The translations under genes and the position numbers were made by a program. Shown here in pieces: positions 9,257-18,033 of a stretch of 64,000 nt of DNA. The DNA comes from SMWD01 sp964629475 (lineage in GTDB: Bacteria; Pseudomonadota; Gammaproteobacteria; Steroidobacterales; GCA-2729495): positions 13,395 to 77,394 of the forward strand of contig CAZVQW010000014.1 of the NCBI GenBank assembly GCA_964629475.1, written 5' to 3'. Numbering within the stretch: the first letter of the stretch is position 1; each line of letters begins with the position of its first letter. The notes below the pieces were generated by a model, which saw nothing but the letters and a program-made list of their open reading frames with translations, was not told where the DNA came from and searched no databases.

Positions 9257-10066
9257 TCAGGCAAGAGCAATCGGCCGCACCAAAGATGCTTCACCGCCTT
9301 TGATCTTCAACGGCAACACCACCACCGTCGACACCGATACCGAATCTGCCGCCAGGTCCTCGAAGGTCAGGCTCTTCATGACATAGATACCATTTTCAAC
9401 CAGCAGGACACGATGTGCGTCGAACAAATTGGGCACGCCGATGGAAAGATTGTCAGTTCCCACCAACCGGGGTTTCTTCTCCGCCAGCCAACGCACGGCT
9501 TCGGGAGACAACCCTGCCCATTTATATAAATAGGTATCGGCATCGGTTTCGAAGTAACGCCCGTAACCGGTACGCACCAGGGCACAGTCGCCTTCGTTCA
9601 GGCTCAGCCCCTGGCGTTCGGCAGCCGCCTCCATATCCTCGACCGTGATCGAGTATTTCTCCGGCAGAACGTCCACGCCCTTGACTGCGGGAATATCGAA
9701 CATCACGGCTCTTAGGATCAGCGGCGGAACAGACTCCATGCTGTGCAGCGGTTCAGGCAGATCGACAAAACCCGTGTCACGCTGATGCGGGCGAATGTCA
9801 TGTCCCAGCACCATGTTGTCCTGTGACATGTGAACGGGCACATCGAAGTGCGTACCCGAATGCATCGACGTGATCACCAGTGAAATGGCATCGCCGAACC
9901 CCGGCTCAATTTTCCCGAGGTCTTTCTCGACATATTCGTGGTAGCGATACATATAGAACTGGAACGGCGGATCGATCGGATGCACCGGCATGCCCGGCCA
10001 GTACGCCTGCCCAAGATCGTAGACTTTGGCTCCCGCCAGCAATTCATGAAGCGCCTTCTCAGCCAT
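9257..10066 (-). CDS. Cyclase-family hydrolase (kynurenine formamidase/isatin hydrolase-like)
   Basis: This 269-residue protein has the metal-binding signature HSGTHFDVPVH (about residues 68-78) of the cyclase/KynB/isatin-hydrolase family, which opens amide or cyclic imide bonds with a Mn or Zn ion. The N terminus KVYDLGQAYWPGMPVHP is also typical. A strong GGAGAGAAG ribosome site precedes the ATG. It lies between the M20 hydrolase and the LeuA-like gene on one strand. The family chemistry suggests opening of an N-containing ring or an N-acyl bond in the same pathway. Confidence 0.87.
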   Translation of the reverse strand: MAEKALHELLAGAKVYDLGQAYWPGMPVHPIDPPFQFYMYRYHEYVEKDLGKIEPGFGDAISLVITSMHSGTHFDVPVHMSQDNMVLGHDIRPHQRDTGFVDLPEPLHSMESVPPLILRAVMFDIPAVKGVDVLPEKYSITVEDMEAAAERQGLSLNEGDCALVRTGYGRYFETDADTYLYKWAGLSPEAVRWLAEKKPRLVGTDNLSIGVPNLFDAHRVLLVENGIYVMKSLTFEDLAADSVSVSTVVVLPLKIKGGEASLVRPIALA

Positions 10067-10081
10067 TGGATCTTCTCTCCG

Positions 10082-11095
10082 TCAATCTGCCGTACCGCAC
10101 ATGCTGAGAATACACTGGATATACACTTTAATAATATCGAGCATATCGCCGATGTGCACCGCCTCGCCCTGGTGCGTATCGAATCCGCCGCCGCCCGACC
10201 GAATCCGGCCTGCCGAACCATAGTTAACGGTCGGGATGCCATAACGATTCATATGGGCCGCATCGGAGTACCAGATTTCGGTGCCGAACTCCGGTGCCGT
10301 ACCCAGTTGTTTCGTATGCGCCTCCACGATCATTTCGATCAACTCGTGATCGTCCGGAATCGACGTACCCGGAGCGGTTACATAGACATCGACCGTCGTG
10401 CCATCGAGGCAGGCATGTTCCCGGACGGTTTCCCGAATCAGTTCCCGTACTTCCCGATACACGGCAACCGGCAACACATCCGGCATCGTGCGAACATCCA
10501 GATAGATGGTGCAGGTATCCGGCGTGCGTGCGCCACGCCAGGACCAGCCACCCTCGATGGCCGCGATATTGACCTTCGGACGCCAGTCACCTATCGCATT
10601 GCGCTCGATGTATTCGGGCATCCACTGATGCAATGCATTCAGTACCAGCGTTGAATTACTGATCGCGTTTTGCTCCGGCTCCGACCATGCTGTGTGAATC
10701 AGCACACCCGGTACTTCGATCTTCAGCCACGTGGTACCGCAATGGCGCGGTATCAACATCATGTTCGTCGGCTCACCGAGAATGCAGGCATCGGCAACCG
10801 CGCCATGCGTAATGGCAAACTTGGTACCCACTCCATAACCCTGGTAGTCCGGCCCGTCGAATTCACCGGTCGGCGCCTTCTCGATCTCACCGCAGACGCC
10901 GGCAATCACGACATCGCCGCCGAGCTTGATGCCCGCCGCCTGGATTGCCCTGGCTGCAGTTACATAAGTGGCCATGGCGCTTTTCATATTGAAAGTACCC
11001 ATGCCGTAGATCCACTCATCGTCGACCACGTTCCCCTCGCAGCGATAACCAAGACCGCGGTGCGCCTGCTCGGGACCGAATGAGGTATCCAGGTG
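10082..11095 (-). CDS. M20-family metallohydrolase, N terminus lost in assembly gap
   Basis: The visible 337 residues are the C-terminal part of an ArgE/DapE/M20-type amidohydrolase. Seen are HLDTSFGP (metal His and Asp), GMGTFNMKSAMATYV, the catalytic acid region CGEIEKAP, a lid domain starting about HCGTTWLKIEV, and the end NYGSAGRIRSGGGGFDTHQGE. The start and about the first 60-100 residues fall in the 100-N gap (11096-11195); an open frame continuing past the gap is only a shadow of the next gene. The bridging metal Asp of the usual DMK motif is Asn here (FNMK), an oddity. It probably hydrolyses an N-acyl or N-carbamoyl bond. Confidence 0.82.
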   Translation of the reverse strand, partial: HLDTSFGPEQAHRGLGYRCEGNVVDDEWIYGMGTFNMKSAMATYVTAARAIQAAGIKLGGDVVIAGVCGEIEKAPTGEFDGPDYQGYGVGTKFAITHGAVADACILGEPTNMMLIPRHCGTTWLKIEVPGVLIHTAWSEPEQNAISNSTLVLNALHQWMPEYIERNAIGDWRPKVNIAAIEGGWSWRGARTPDTCTIYLDVRTMPDVLPVAVYREVRELIRETVREHACLDGTTVDVYVTAPGTSIPDDHELIEMIVEAHTKQLGTAPEFGTEIWYSDAAHMNRYGIPTVNYGSAGRIRSGGGGFDTHQGEAVHIGDMLDIIKVYIQCILSMCGTAD

Positions 11096-11195
11096 NNNNN
11101 NNNNNNNNNNNNNNNNNNNNNNNNNNNNNNNNNNNNNNNNNNNNNNNNNNNNNNNNNNNNNNNNNNNNNNNNNNNNNNNNNNNNNNNNNNNNNNN
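11096..11195. other. Assembly gap (100 N)
   Basis: Exactly 100 N, the conventional filler for a scaffold gap of unknown length. It removes the start of the M20-family gene and separates it from the FAH-family gene, whose stop lies 13 nt beyond the gap. Missing sequence could be larger than 100 bases. Confidence 0.97.
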
Positions 11196-11208
11196 TGCCT
11201 GGTCCACG

Positions 11209-12183
11209 CTATTGACCATATTCGTTCTCCACAATATAGGTAGTGAGCGTTCCCAGCCCCTCGATAGTGGCTTCTACGACATCGCCCGGATCCAGCCAGT
11301 CCGGCACGGCCATACCGGCCGCAACACCTGGTGGACTGCCACTGGTGATGATATCGCCGGGCTCCAGTGTCGTATTCGACCACCATGAAACCAGCTCAGC
11401 TGTTTTGTAATGCATCTGGGAAGTATTGGCATCCTGGCGCACATCACCATTGACCCGTAGTTTCATATCGAGGTTATGAGGATCTTCCAGCTCATCGGGA
11501 GTTACTAGATACGGCCCGAAAGGACAGGACCCATCGAAGCTCTTGCCCAGCAGTATGACCTTGTTGGAATGCTCCCGGGCCTGAATATCCCGTGCGGACA
11601 AATCGTTGAAGATCGTAAACCCGGCCACATAGTCCAATGCATCTTCAACGTCGACACGAAAGGCTTTTTTGCCGATAACAATCCCGATCTCAATCTCATA
11701 GTCGAGTTGTTGCGTAAAATGCGGCACGACAACCTTCGCACCCGATCCCACAACTGAGGAAGGTGCTTCGAGAAACCCCGTGGGATGCTCGAAATGAAAA
11801 CTCTGCCAGTCATGTGACTGCCATTCCGGGTTCTTCCAGGTGGTCAATTCCTCAAGATGGGAATCAAAGTTGCATGACGTGTGCAGAATCTTGCCGGGCC
11901 GGGGCACCGGTGCCTGCAGTTCGACCTCATCCGCACTCCAGACGCACCTCTTTCCTCCAGCGCTTGTCAGCGCTGCCGGGTCACCACTTTCAAGATCATC
12001 AAGAATTTCAACGAGGGCGCTCCACGCCTCTTTCATTGCCGCCTCGCCCTGCTCCAGAAAACCAATCATTGTGTCAGGCAGTTGCCCGCCGGATAACGCG
12101 TGCAAGTCAACATAGCAATCGTCAACGCAGGCGCCTACCGTAGTTTCGCCACTAGCTTTGATTTTAAAAGTTGCCAGTTTCAT
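11209..12183 (-). CDS. Fumarylacetoacetate hydrolase (FAH) family protein
   Basis: This 324-residue protein has a short N-terminal FAH_N-like part and a FAH C-terminal domain from about residue 95. Seen are LDYEIEIGIVIGKKAF (metal-binding Glu residues), FNDLSARDIQ, GKSFDGSCPFGPYLV and the end motif TSGSPPGVAAGM. Members hydrolyse C-C bonds, isomerise or decarboxylate 2-oxo or acylpyruvate-type acids. AAGGAG precedes the ATG. In an operon with amide hydrolases and a flavoenzyme it would act late, on the carbon skeleton after nitrogen removal; that order is inferred. Confidence 0.9.
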   Translation of the reverse strand: MKLATFKIKASGETTVGACVDDCYVDLHALSGGQLPDTMIGFLEQGEAAMKEAWSALVEILDDLESGDPAALTSAGGKRCVWSADEVELQAPVPRPGKILHTSCNFDSHLEELTTWKNPEWQSHDWQSFHFEHPTGFLEAPSSVVGSGAKVVVPHFTQQLDYEIEIGIVIGKKAFRVDVEDALDYVAGFTIFNDLSARDIQAREHSNKVILLGKSFDGSCPFGPYLVTPDELEDPHNLDMKLRVNGDVRQDANTSQMHYKTAELVSWWSNTTLEPGDIITSGSPPGVAAGMAVPDWLDPGDVVEATIEGLGTLTTYIVENEYGQ

Positions 12184-12219
12184 CTTTAAATTTCTCCTTC
12201 CATGGCCCGCACACAGCGC

Positions 12220-13308
12220 TCAGGCTGCCGCCGGCTTCAGTCTCGGTACGACTTTTTCGCCCAACAACCGGATGCTTTCGAGATTGTCTTCCTCGCTATC
12301 ACCAACAACTTCCATCAAGGGGAGATTCATACCGGCATCCACCAGTTGCTGTAACAACACGAGACAATCATCGGGTGTTCCCGAGATCACCGTAAAGGCG
12401 CACATCATGTCATCGTCGACGAGATGCGTGACATCGTTATCGGTACCGGCTTCGATGGCGGCAATAAAGGGCTTCCAGGCTTCATCGGGCAGGCCCGAAC
12501 TGCTCAGAATGATGTTGTTCTTGATATTGCGCAGCTTGTTGATGACATAGGTGGCGGTATACGGACGTGTTGCATTCCTCGCCTTGTCACCGTCTTCCGA
12601 ACAGGCCGCAAGGATAACGCCGCCGACAGGAAAGTCTGCCGGCATCGCACGATCAGCCTGCTCGAATCCCTTGCTCATATTTTCCCTGGCATAGCGCGTA
12701 AAACCCGGTGATGTCAGGCCCGGTAGCAGCAGGCCGTCGAACGACCGGCCGCCCAGCTTTTGCATGAACGGACCGGTTGCGCCGATATAAACCGGGATGT
12801 CCGTGCGCAGACCGCGACCTTTACGGTCAACGGCCGGCATATCACAGCGAAACAGCTCACCATCGTACTTGAACGCCTCCCCGCTCATGATGCCGCGGAT
12901 AATGTCCAGCGATTCCTTGTGCACCTTGACCGGCGTGAATTTTTTCTGATCGATCTCCAGGTATTCCGTCCCCACCTTGCCGGCGCCAAGGCCCATGATG
13001 AAGCGCCCGCCGGACAATTCATCAATTGCAACCATTTCGGCAGCCTGTGTCGTCGGGTGGCGCATATAGGGTGACGTAATACCCAGGCCAATCGGTATCC
13101 TTTTTGTCGCCATGGCCGCCGCAGCGAGTGTCGCCATGCAGCCGCGGGCTTCGTGGCCGTACTGGCGAAACCAGTGATAGGCTTCCGCAATCCAGAAACC
13201 GCCGTCGAGATTCGAATCCTCGGTTTGTTTTGCATAGGCCTGTATCGCTGACATCGGCTCATAGGACTTGAAGATCACCCCGACTTTGGCTTTTCCTGCA
13301 GCACTCAT
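12220..13308 (-). CDS. LLM-class flavin-dependent oxidoreductase (luciferase-like)
   Basis: This 362-residue TIM-barrel protein matches bacterial-luciferase-like monooxygenases/F420 reductases: opening KVGVIFKSYEP, GFWIAEAYHWF, TKRIPIGLGITSPYMRHPTTQAAEMVAIDELSGGRF and GLGAGKVGTEYL. Such enzymes use FMNH2 or F420 to oxidise or open substrates. No dedicated flavin reductase is next to it. AGAGGAGA sits before the ATG. It is 36 nt upstream of the FAH-family gene in the operon and could carry out the oxygen- or flavin-dependent step. Confidence 0.88.
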   Translation of the reverse strand: MSAAGKAKVGVIFKSYEPMSAIQAYAKQTEDSNLDGGFWIAEAYHWFRQYGHEARGCMATLAAAAMATKRIPIGLGITSPYMRHPTTQAAEMVAIDELSGGRFIMGLGAGKVGTEYLEIDQKKFTPVKVHKESLDIIRGIMSGEAFKYDGELFRCDMPAVDRKGRGLRTDIPVYIGATGPFMQKLGGRSFDGLLLPGLTSPGFTRYARENMSKGFEQADRAMPADFPVGGVILAACSEDGDKARNATRPYTATYVINKLRNIKNNIILSSSGLPDEAWKPFIAAIEAGTDNDVTHLVDDDMMCAFTVISGTPDDCLVLLQQLVDAGMNLPLMEVVGDSEEDNLESIRLLGEKVVPRLKPAAA

Positions 13309-13355
13309 TTCTTATCTCCTCTATTAAATGGTTTCGACATGCGCCTCACACATGC

Positions 13356-14513
13356 CTACAGGCTCGTTTCCGAGCCGTCATAAACCTTGACCGGAATGCC
13401 CGATAACGGCTCACCGCCATCGATGCCTACCCGAAATGTTTCCTGCATGTACAAACAGGCCTTACGGTCTTCTGTCATGACATGCGGATGGATCGAGCAC
13501 ACCATATTCTCGGGCAGTTCAAACTCAGACCCTTCACCGATACGCGGCGCTTCGATCATCGTCATGCCGATGGAATGCCCGGAGACATGCCCGAGCCGGT
13601 AACCTTTTCCTTCGAATGGCGTGATGACCTTCTTGTGGACTTCCTCGGCCGAGGCGCCGGCCTTCAAATGTATTTTCACGAGCTCATGGAATTCGGCATA
13701 TAGATCCACGAGCCGTCGGGTTGCGTCATCGACTCCACCGGGTGCCAGCAACCGGGAAAATTCGATCCAGTGACCGCCCGGCCCGGATACTTCCAGGCCA
13801 TAGAGAAGTCCATCGGAGTCCTGAACCCGCCGGGTCGGACTCGGGAATACCATCTGCGGCAGGATCGAGCCATTGGGTCCCATCAGGACCATATCCATGG
13901 TGTTGCGTGCCGTCCCAAGCGTGGCAAATGTCGCTTCGGCCGCACCCATGAGTTCAGCTTCCGTTTTACCGGCCTCGTAAGCCTGGATCACGGCGAGCAC
14001 GCCGGCCTTGTTGATTTCCATGGAACGGCGTACCGAGAGCAGTTCTTCTTCACTCTTCTGCGCCCTTGCGTGGTCGAAGGCTTCATCGAAATCGATCAGA
14101 TCGGCGCCGGTACCGGCCAGTGCCCGGTAGTCGCGTACCGGCATGATGAAATTCATGCCGTACACACCGACCCGCTGCAGGCGATTGTCCTTTATATAAT
14201 CCGCCATCCACTCGCCGCAGTGTGACGGAAAAACCCGTTGCTCGATAAACGTTGCGGAATGATCTCCGACCCAGGTGGCCTCCCTGGGAAATACACAGGT
14301 TGGTTCGCCCTCACGCGGTATCACGACATAGGCATAGCGGTGCAACAGGTGAAAGCCGCACATGTAACGCACCGCGCCTTCAAAACCCGTGTACTCACTG
14401 CCACTAATAATCAACGCGTCGAGATCGGCACGGTCCATCGCGGCATGTACGTTACGGTAGCGCCGTTCGATTTCCGCCACACTGGGTTGAAAACTATTTG
14501 TCTTTTCATTCAT
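13356..14513 (-). CDS. M24 (pita-bread fold) family protein with altered metal site, creatinase-like
   Basis: This 385-residue protein has the creatinase N-terminal domain (about 14-150) and an M24 catalytic domain. The usual ligand set Asp, Asp, His, Glu, Glu is not intact: the first two positions read LEVSGPGG and GHWIEFSR with Glu, His is kept in VSGHSIGM, the next Glu position reads CSIHPHVM with His, and Glu remains in MQETFRV. This suggests a C-N hydrolase of the creatinase/ectoine-hydrolase sort rather than a metal aminopeptidase. It lies in the minus-strand operon after the reductase genes. Substrate is unknown. Confidence 0.85.
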   Translation of the reverse strand: MNEKTNSFQPSVAEIERRYRNVHAAMDRADLDALIISGSEYTGFEGAVRYMCGFHLLHRYAYVVIPREGEPTCVFPREATWVGDHSATFIEQRVFPSHCGEWMADYIKDNRLQRVGVYGMNFIMPVRDYRALAGTGADLIDFDEAFDHARAQKSEEELLSVRRSMEINKAGVLAVIQAYEAGKTEAELMGAAEATFATLGTARNTMDMVLMGPNGSILPQMVFPSPTRRVQDSDGLLYGLEVSGPGGHWIEFSRLLAPGGVDDATRRLVDLYAEFHELVKIHLKAGASAEEVHKKVITPFEGKGYRLGHVSGHSIGMTMIEAPRIGEGSEFELPENMVCSIHPHVMTEDRKACLYMQETFRVGIDGGEPLSGIPVKVYDGSETSL

Positions 14514-14528
14514 GGGCTGATCCTGTGA

Positions 14529-15449
14529 TCAATCATTGCGTGTCATGGAATGTTCGAGGCCTTCGATCAGCGCCCAGATCGCTGCATTCAACGGTGTCGG
14601 CACATTGTTGGCTTCACCGAATGCCACGATACCGCCATTCAGTGCCGCAACTTCCGTGCGCCGACCGGCCTGAACATCCTGCAGCATGCTGGCTTTATGG
14701 TCATAAGCGACCTCACGCGCATGGTCGATCAGTTTTTCCGGATCGCTGTCCAGCTCAATCCCCAATGCATCGGCTACGGCGACACCTTCGGCAACCAAAC
14801 CGGAAATCAGTCGACGTACCCGCTCCTGATCACAGGCGACTCCATGCGGCAGCTGTGTCAGCGCACCAATAGGATTGGTCGCCGCGTTAAAGATCAACTT
14901 GGTCCACTGTGCGCCGCGCGCATCGTCCATGGCCAGCGTTTCCATGCCCGCCTGAGTCAGCGCTTCGGCCAGACGTGTCACTTCATCCATGGTCGCGGGT
15001 TTGGGCTCGAACGGCCCCATCCAGGTCTTGCCGCCGGTATCCTGCTCCACATGTCCGGGCGTGACGATATGCCCGGCCGGAAATGTCGTCCCGCGCATGA
15101 CACGCGGTACATATTCCGCAATGATCTCCTCGTTGCCGGCGCCGTTCTGTACCGAACAAACGGCACCCGTTGCAAACACCCGGGCGGTTGCTTTGATCGC
15201 GGCCCGAGTGTGCAGTGTCTTGGTTGCGATGATGCCGAAGTCACACGCGGGGATCTCATCCGGATTGGAAGTCGCATGCGGATGCGATACCAGGTTATTG
15301 ACACCCGAAAGCCGCAAACCCTCTGCATTGATTGCATCGATATGCGGCTGGTCAAGATCAAAAGCCCAGACCTCGATATCTTTATTCCCGGCCAAATGAA
15401 CGGCAAACAGGCTACCGATTGCGCCACAACCGACGATACAGACCTTCAT
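14529..15449 (-). CDS. Ketopantoate reductase-family dehydrogenase, copy 1
   Basis: This 306-residue protein has the ApbA/PanE fold: the NADP-binding start VCIVGCGAIGSLFAVHL, the middle TKTLHTRAA, and the catalytic helix QWTKLIFNAATNPIGALT with the conserved Lys. GGGAGAA precedes the ATG. It lies directly downstream of a second copy (15490-16443). Two adjacent copies inside a catabolic operon make pantothenate synthesis unlikely; I infer reduction or oxidation of a 2-oxo/2-hydroxy acid intermediate. Confidence 0.87.
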   Translation of the reverse strand: MKVCIVGCGAIGSLFAVHLAGNKDIEVWAFDLDQPHIDAINAEGLRLSGVNNLVSHPHATSNPDEIPACDFGIIATKTLHTRAAIKATARVFATGAVCSVQNGAGNEEIIAEYVPRVMRGTTFPAGHIVTPGHVEQDTGGKTWMGPFEPKPATMDEVTRLAEALTQAGMETLAMDDARGAQWTKLIFNAATNPIGALTQLPHGVACDQERVRRLISGLVAEGVAVADALGIELDSDPEKLIDHAREVAYDHKASMLQDVQAGRRTEVAALNGGIVAFGEANNVPTPLNAAIWALIEGLEHSMTRND

Positions 15450-15489
15450 TGCATTCTCCCGTACATTATTCTTTTCCGTACCTGATCCG

Positions 15490-16443
15490 TCATGAAGCCC
15501 ATCCCGATTCCCGGGCTTTCACGAGGCGATATAAAGCCTCGTGAATGGGCACGGCGACTCCGGCTGCAGCTGCTTCGCGCACCACCGCGCCGGTAATCCA
15601 GTCAATCTCCGTCGGGCGCTGTGCACGTACATCATCAAGCATGGATGGGACATGCGCATAGTCATCGTTCCCGGTCTGGCCATGGCTGACAGCCTCAACA
15701 TTCATTTCCCACGGGTCTTCGTGCAATGAAACGCCACATGCATTTGCGACGGCCTTGCCCTCATCCATCATCGCGCGTACCAGGTGACCCAGATCCGTAG
15801 CAGTATCTGTCGCGGCGTAAGCGCTGACATGCGGCAGGTCGGTTGCTGCAGCCACACTGTTGACGACAGAATTAAATATCAGCTTTGACCATTGAGCAGG
15901 CAACAAGCTTGGAAAGGCCTTTGCTTTGAGGCCTGACTTGCGAATCAATTCGGCAACACTTTCCACCGACTCAAAGTCGGCACTTCCCTGCGCCCAGGGG
16001 CCCATCCAGGTTTCGGTATCGAGTTCGTATTCCACATGCACGTCGGAGTGCCGAAACCCGCTCATGAAAGTTACGGCTGAGATAATCGGCCAGTCACCCT
16101 GCCGGGCAACCAGGTCCTCGCACCCCAGTCCGTTCTGCACGGTCATGACCATTGCATTGGGAAAATGGCCCGCCATGCTTGCGGCGATACCCTCAACGGC
16201 ATTTGCCTTGGTCGCAATGATCACCAGGTCGACATCGCCGAGCGCAGCCGGGTCGGTCGCGGCGGTAATGTTGACCTGCCGATCGGACTTGCCGCTGACG
16301 CGCAAGCCCTGTTTATTTAGCAGGTCTGCATGACCCGTCCGGCGTACCAGTACCGATGTCTCCACGACCGCACCCAGGTGCCCTGCAAACAGGCTGCCGA
16401 TTGCCCCGGCGCCTACGACACAGACTTTTTGCATGGGCTTCAT
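15490..16443 (-). CDS. Ketopantoate reductase-family dehydrogenase, copy 2
   Basis: A 317-residue paralogue of the downstream gene, with VCVVGAGAIGSLFAGHL at the N terminus and QWSKLIFNSVVNSVAAAT as the catalytic helix. I chose the ATG at 16443 because it forms a 4-nt ATGA overlap with the stop of the permease gene upstream; a longer reading with 19 extra residues lacks family similarity. The two copies differ over most of their length, so they probably act on different substrates or form a mixed complex. Confidence 0.86.
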   Translation of the reverse strand: MKPMQKVCVVGAGAIGSLFAGHLGAVVETSVLVRRTGHADLLNKQGLRVSGKSDRQVNITAATDPAALGDVDLVIIATKANAVEGIAASMAGHFPNAMVMTVQNGLGCEDLVARQGDWPIISAVTFMSGFRHSDVHVEYELDTETWMGPWAQGSADFESVESVAELIRKSGLKAKAFPSLLPAQWSKLIFNSVVNSVAAATDLPHVSAYAATDTATDLGHLVRAMMDEGKAVANACGVSLHEDPWEMNVEAVSHGQTGNDDYAHVPSMLDDVRAQRPTEIDWITGAVVREAAAAGVAVPIHEALYRLVKARESGWAS

Positions 16444-17888
16444 TGCGCCGATGTCCGAAGAAGCCGCAGTCGCAGTAGCGGGTAGACACACACGACACAT
16501 AAAATAGAAGTCAGAACCTCCAGCCGGAAATAGTCCCTGAGCACAAAGTGAGCGACGATCACGGCAGTGAAGATGGCAATGACTCCCGACCAGTTGACGG
16601 ATTCTCCATCGTCTTCCCGAACAAGACCTTCACGCCCGGTACCTTCCTGAACAACATTGCCAGTTGCCAGCCTGGGGCCGACAAAGTAGTAATCCATGAT
16701 AATCACACTTGCCAGCGCACTCAGCAGCACGCCCATCAGTTGTATCCAGGCTTCGACGAGTTCGAGGATATGGCCGTACAGCATGACCAGTGCGATGACA
16801 TTCGCCAGCACGACGAATGCCACGCGACCCGGGCGCCACCGGAACACCGCATCGGCCAGGTTGGCAATACAAAGCGATGAACTGTAGCTGTTCAGCACTT
16901 GCGCTTTGGCCTGGGCTAACAGCATCAAAATGAACCCCACCAGTCCGCCAAACACCATGAAAGTTGCCGCAATGCTATCGGGGCTTTGCAGCACTCGCGC
17001 TTTGGCCATGTCAGGGTCCATGCCAGCAACATTGATGTAGTACTCAATCATCAGCGCCGCCCCGGACTTCATCAGCACACCACCGATCAGCATGACGACG
17101 ACTGACTGGGCAAAGATCGCAATACCGGCGGCGATGCCTACATCCGCAGTCGATTTTCCATAGCGGCCGAAATCGGCCGTATTGAGCGCCAGCGCGCACG
17201 CCGGACCGATGAGAATATTCAGACTGAAGACGAACTTGTCCCAGTCGTTCTCCACCCCCATACCGGTGAGAACCGCCGGCTGCATCTGGCTCTCAAACCA
17301 CACAGCCTCCGCGAGAGTTCCGCCTGATTGCTGCAAAACGACCAGGATCATCCAGCCAAGCACGGCAATAAACCCGATCAGCATGATGGAAGAAAATCGC
17401 GTCACCAGTTTGAATCCAAATGCGGTCAACAATATCCACGCGACAGTCATGCCGCCGTAAATCGCCAGCCGTGCCGGCCAGCTATTGTCTATTTCAAAAA
17501 AGAACAAAAAACCCCGGTACAAAAGACCATTTTCCACTGCCAGGAACCCAACGATCAGGCACCCGAAAATCAGTGAAGCCAGCGCTGAACCGCGAACGCC
17601 CAGGCCGTACCTGCGGGTGATCAGCGTATTCGAACAGCCGGTCTGGTACGCGATACGCGCGATTGCCCAACCGATCGAGCTGCCGATCGCGAATGAAACC
17701 AGGCCTGCCGCAAGGGCGATCTTCACACCGGCAACGAAGCAAACGACGGCGCCAAAAAACAGGATGACCAGAGTCGTGATCAGCCCTGCCGTATTCCATG
17801 TAATTTGCAGCCAGCCTTCTCGCTCAGCATCCGGAACCCGCTCCAGCGCATGGTCCTCCATCGTCTCGGTGATGCTGTGTCTGACCAT
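16440..17888 (-). CDS. NCS1-family permease (purine/cytosine/allantoin type)
   Basis: This 482-residue membrane protein has about twelve hydrophobic segments and the nucleobase-cation-symport-1 look, including GCSNTLITRRYGLGVRGS in the first third and LIGPACALALNTADFGRYGKS in the middle. NCS1 proteins import purines, pyrimidines, hydantoins, allantoin or related N-heterocycles with Na+ or H+. It is the first gene of the minus-strand operon and is coupled to the next gene by an ATGA overlap. Its presence is the best clue that the pathway substrate is an N-heterocycle or cyclic ureide. Confidence 0.87.
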   Translation of the reverse strand: MVRHSITETMEDHALERVPDAEREGWLQITWNTAGLITTLVILFFGAVVCFVAGVKIALAAGLVSFAIGSSIGWAIARIAYQTGCSNTLITRRYGLGVRGSALASLIFGCLIVGFLAVENGLLYRGFLFFFEIDNSWPARLAIYGGMTVAWILLTAFGFKLVTRFSSIMLIGFIAVLGWMILVVLQQSGGTLAEAVWFESQMQPAVLTGMGVENDWDKFVFSLNILIGPACALALNTADFGRYGKSTADVGIAAGIAIFAQSVVVMLIGGVLMKSGAALMIEYYINVAGMDPDMAKARVLQSPDSIAATFMVFGGLVGFILMLLAQAKAQVLNSYSSSLCIANLADAVFRWRPGRVAFVVLANVIALVMLYGHILELVEAWIQLMGVLLSALASVIIMDYYFVGPRLATGNVVQEGTGREGLVREDDGESVNWSGVIAIFTAVIVAHFVLRDYFRLEVLTSILCVVCVYPLLRLRLLRTSAQ

Positions 17889-18033
17889 CGCCCTGCTAAT
17901 TTAGCCTAATGTTTCACTGATGATATGACTGTTCGAGCACCCTTCTTGCCCGTTTGGTCAAACCTCAGTTTCCGGGCTGGCCCCCGGCCATATAAGGCTC
18001 TAGACTCGTGTAACTGCTCAAGGAGAGGTCACA
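17889..18033. promoter_or_regulatory. Divergent intergenic region, likely two promoters
   Basis: This 145-nt region separates the minus-strand permease operon from the plus-strand Mo-enzyme operon, so both promoters should lie here. I cannot name clear -35/-10 boxes. A strong AAGGAGAG ribosome site precedes the ATG at 18034. Confidence 0.4.

Noticed and set aside
10082..11386. A 434-codon open frame running through the N gap
   Set aside because: The part beyond the gap (11196-11386) is a shadow of the FAH-family gene in another frame, without M20 similarity. Only 10082-11095 is accepted.
14550..15485. 311-codon plus-strand frame opposite ketopantoate reductase copy 1
   Set aside because: Antisense shadow of a conserved dehydrogenase; no domain and no ribosome site.
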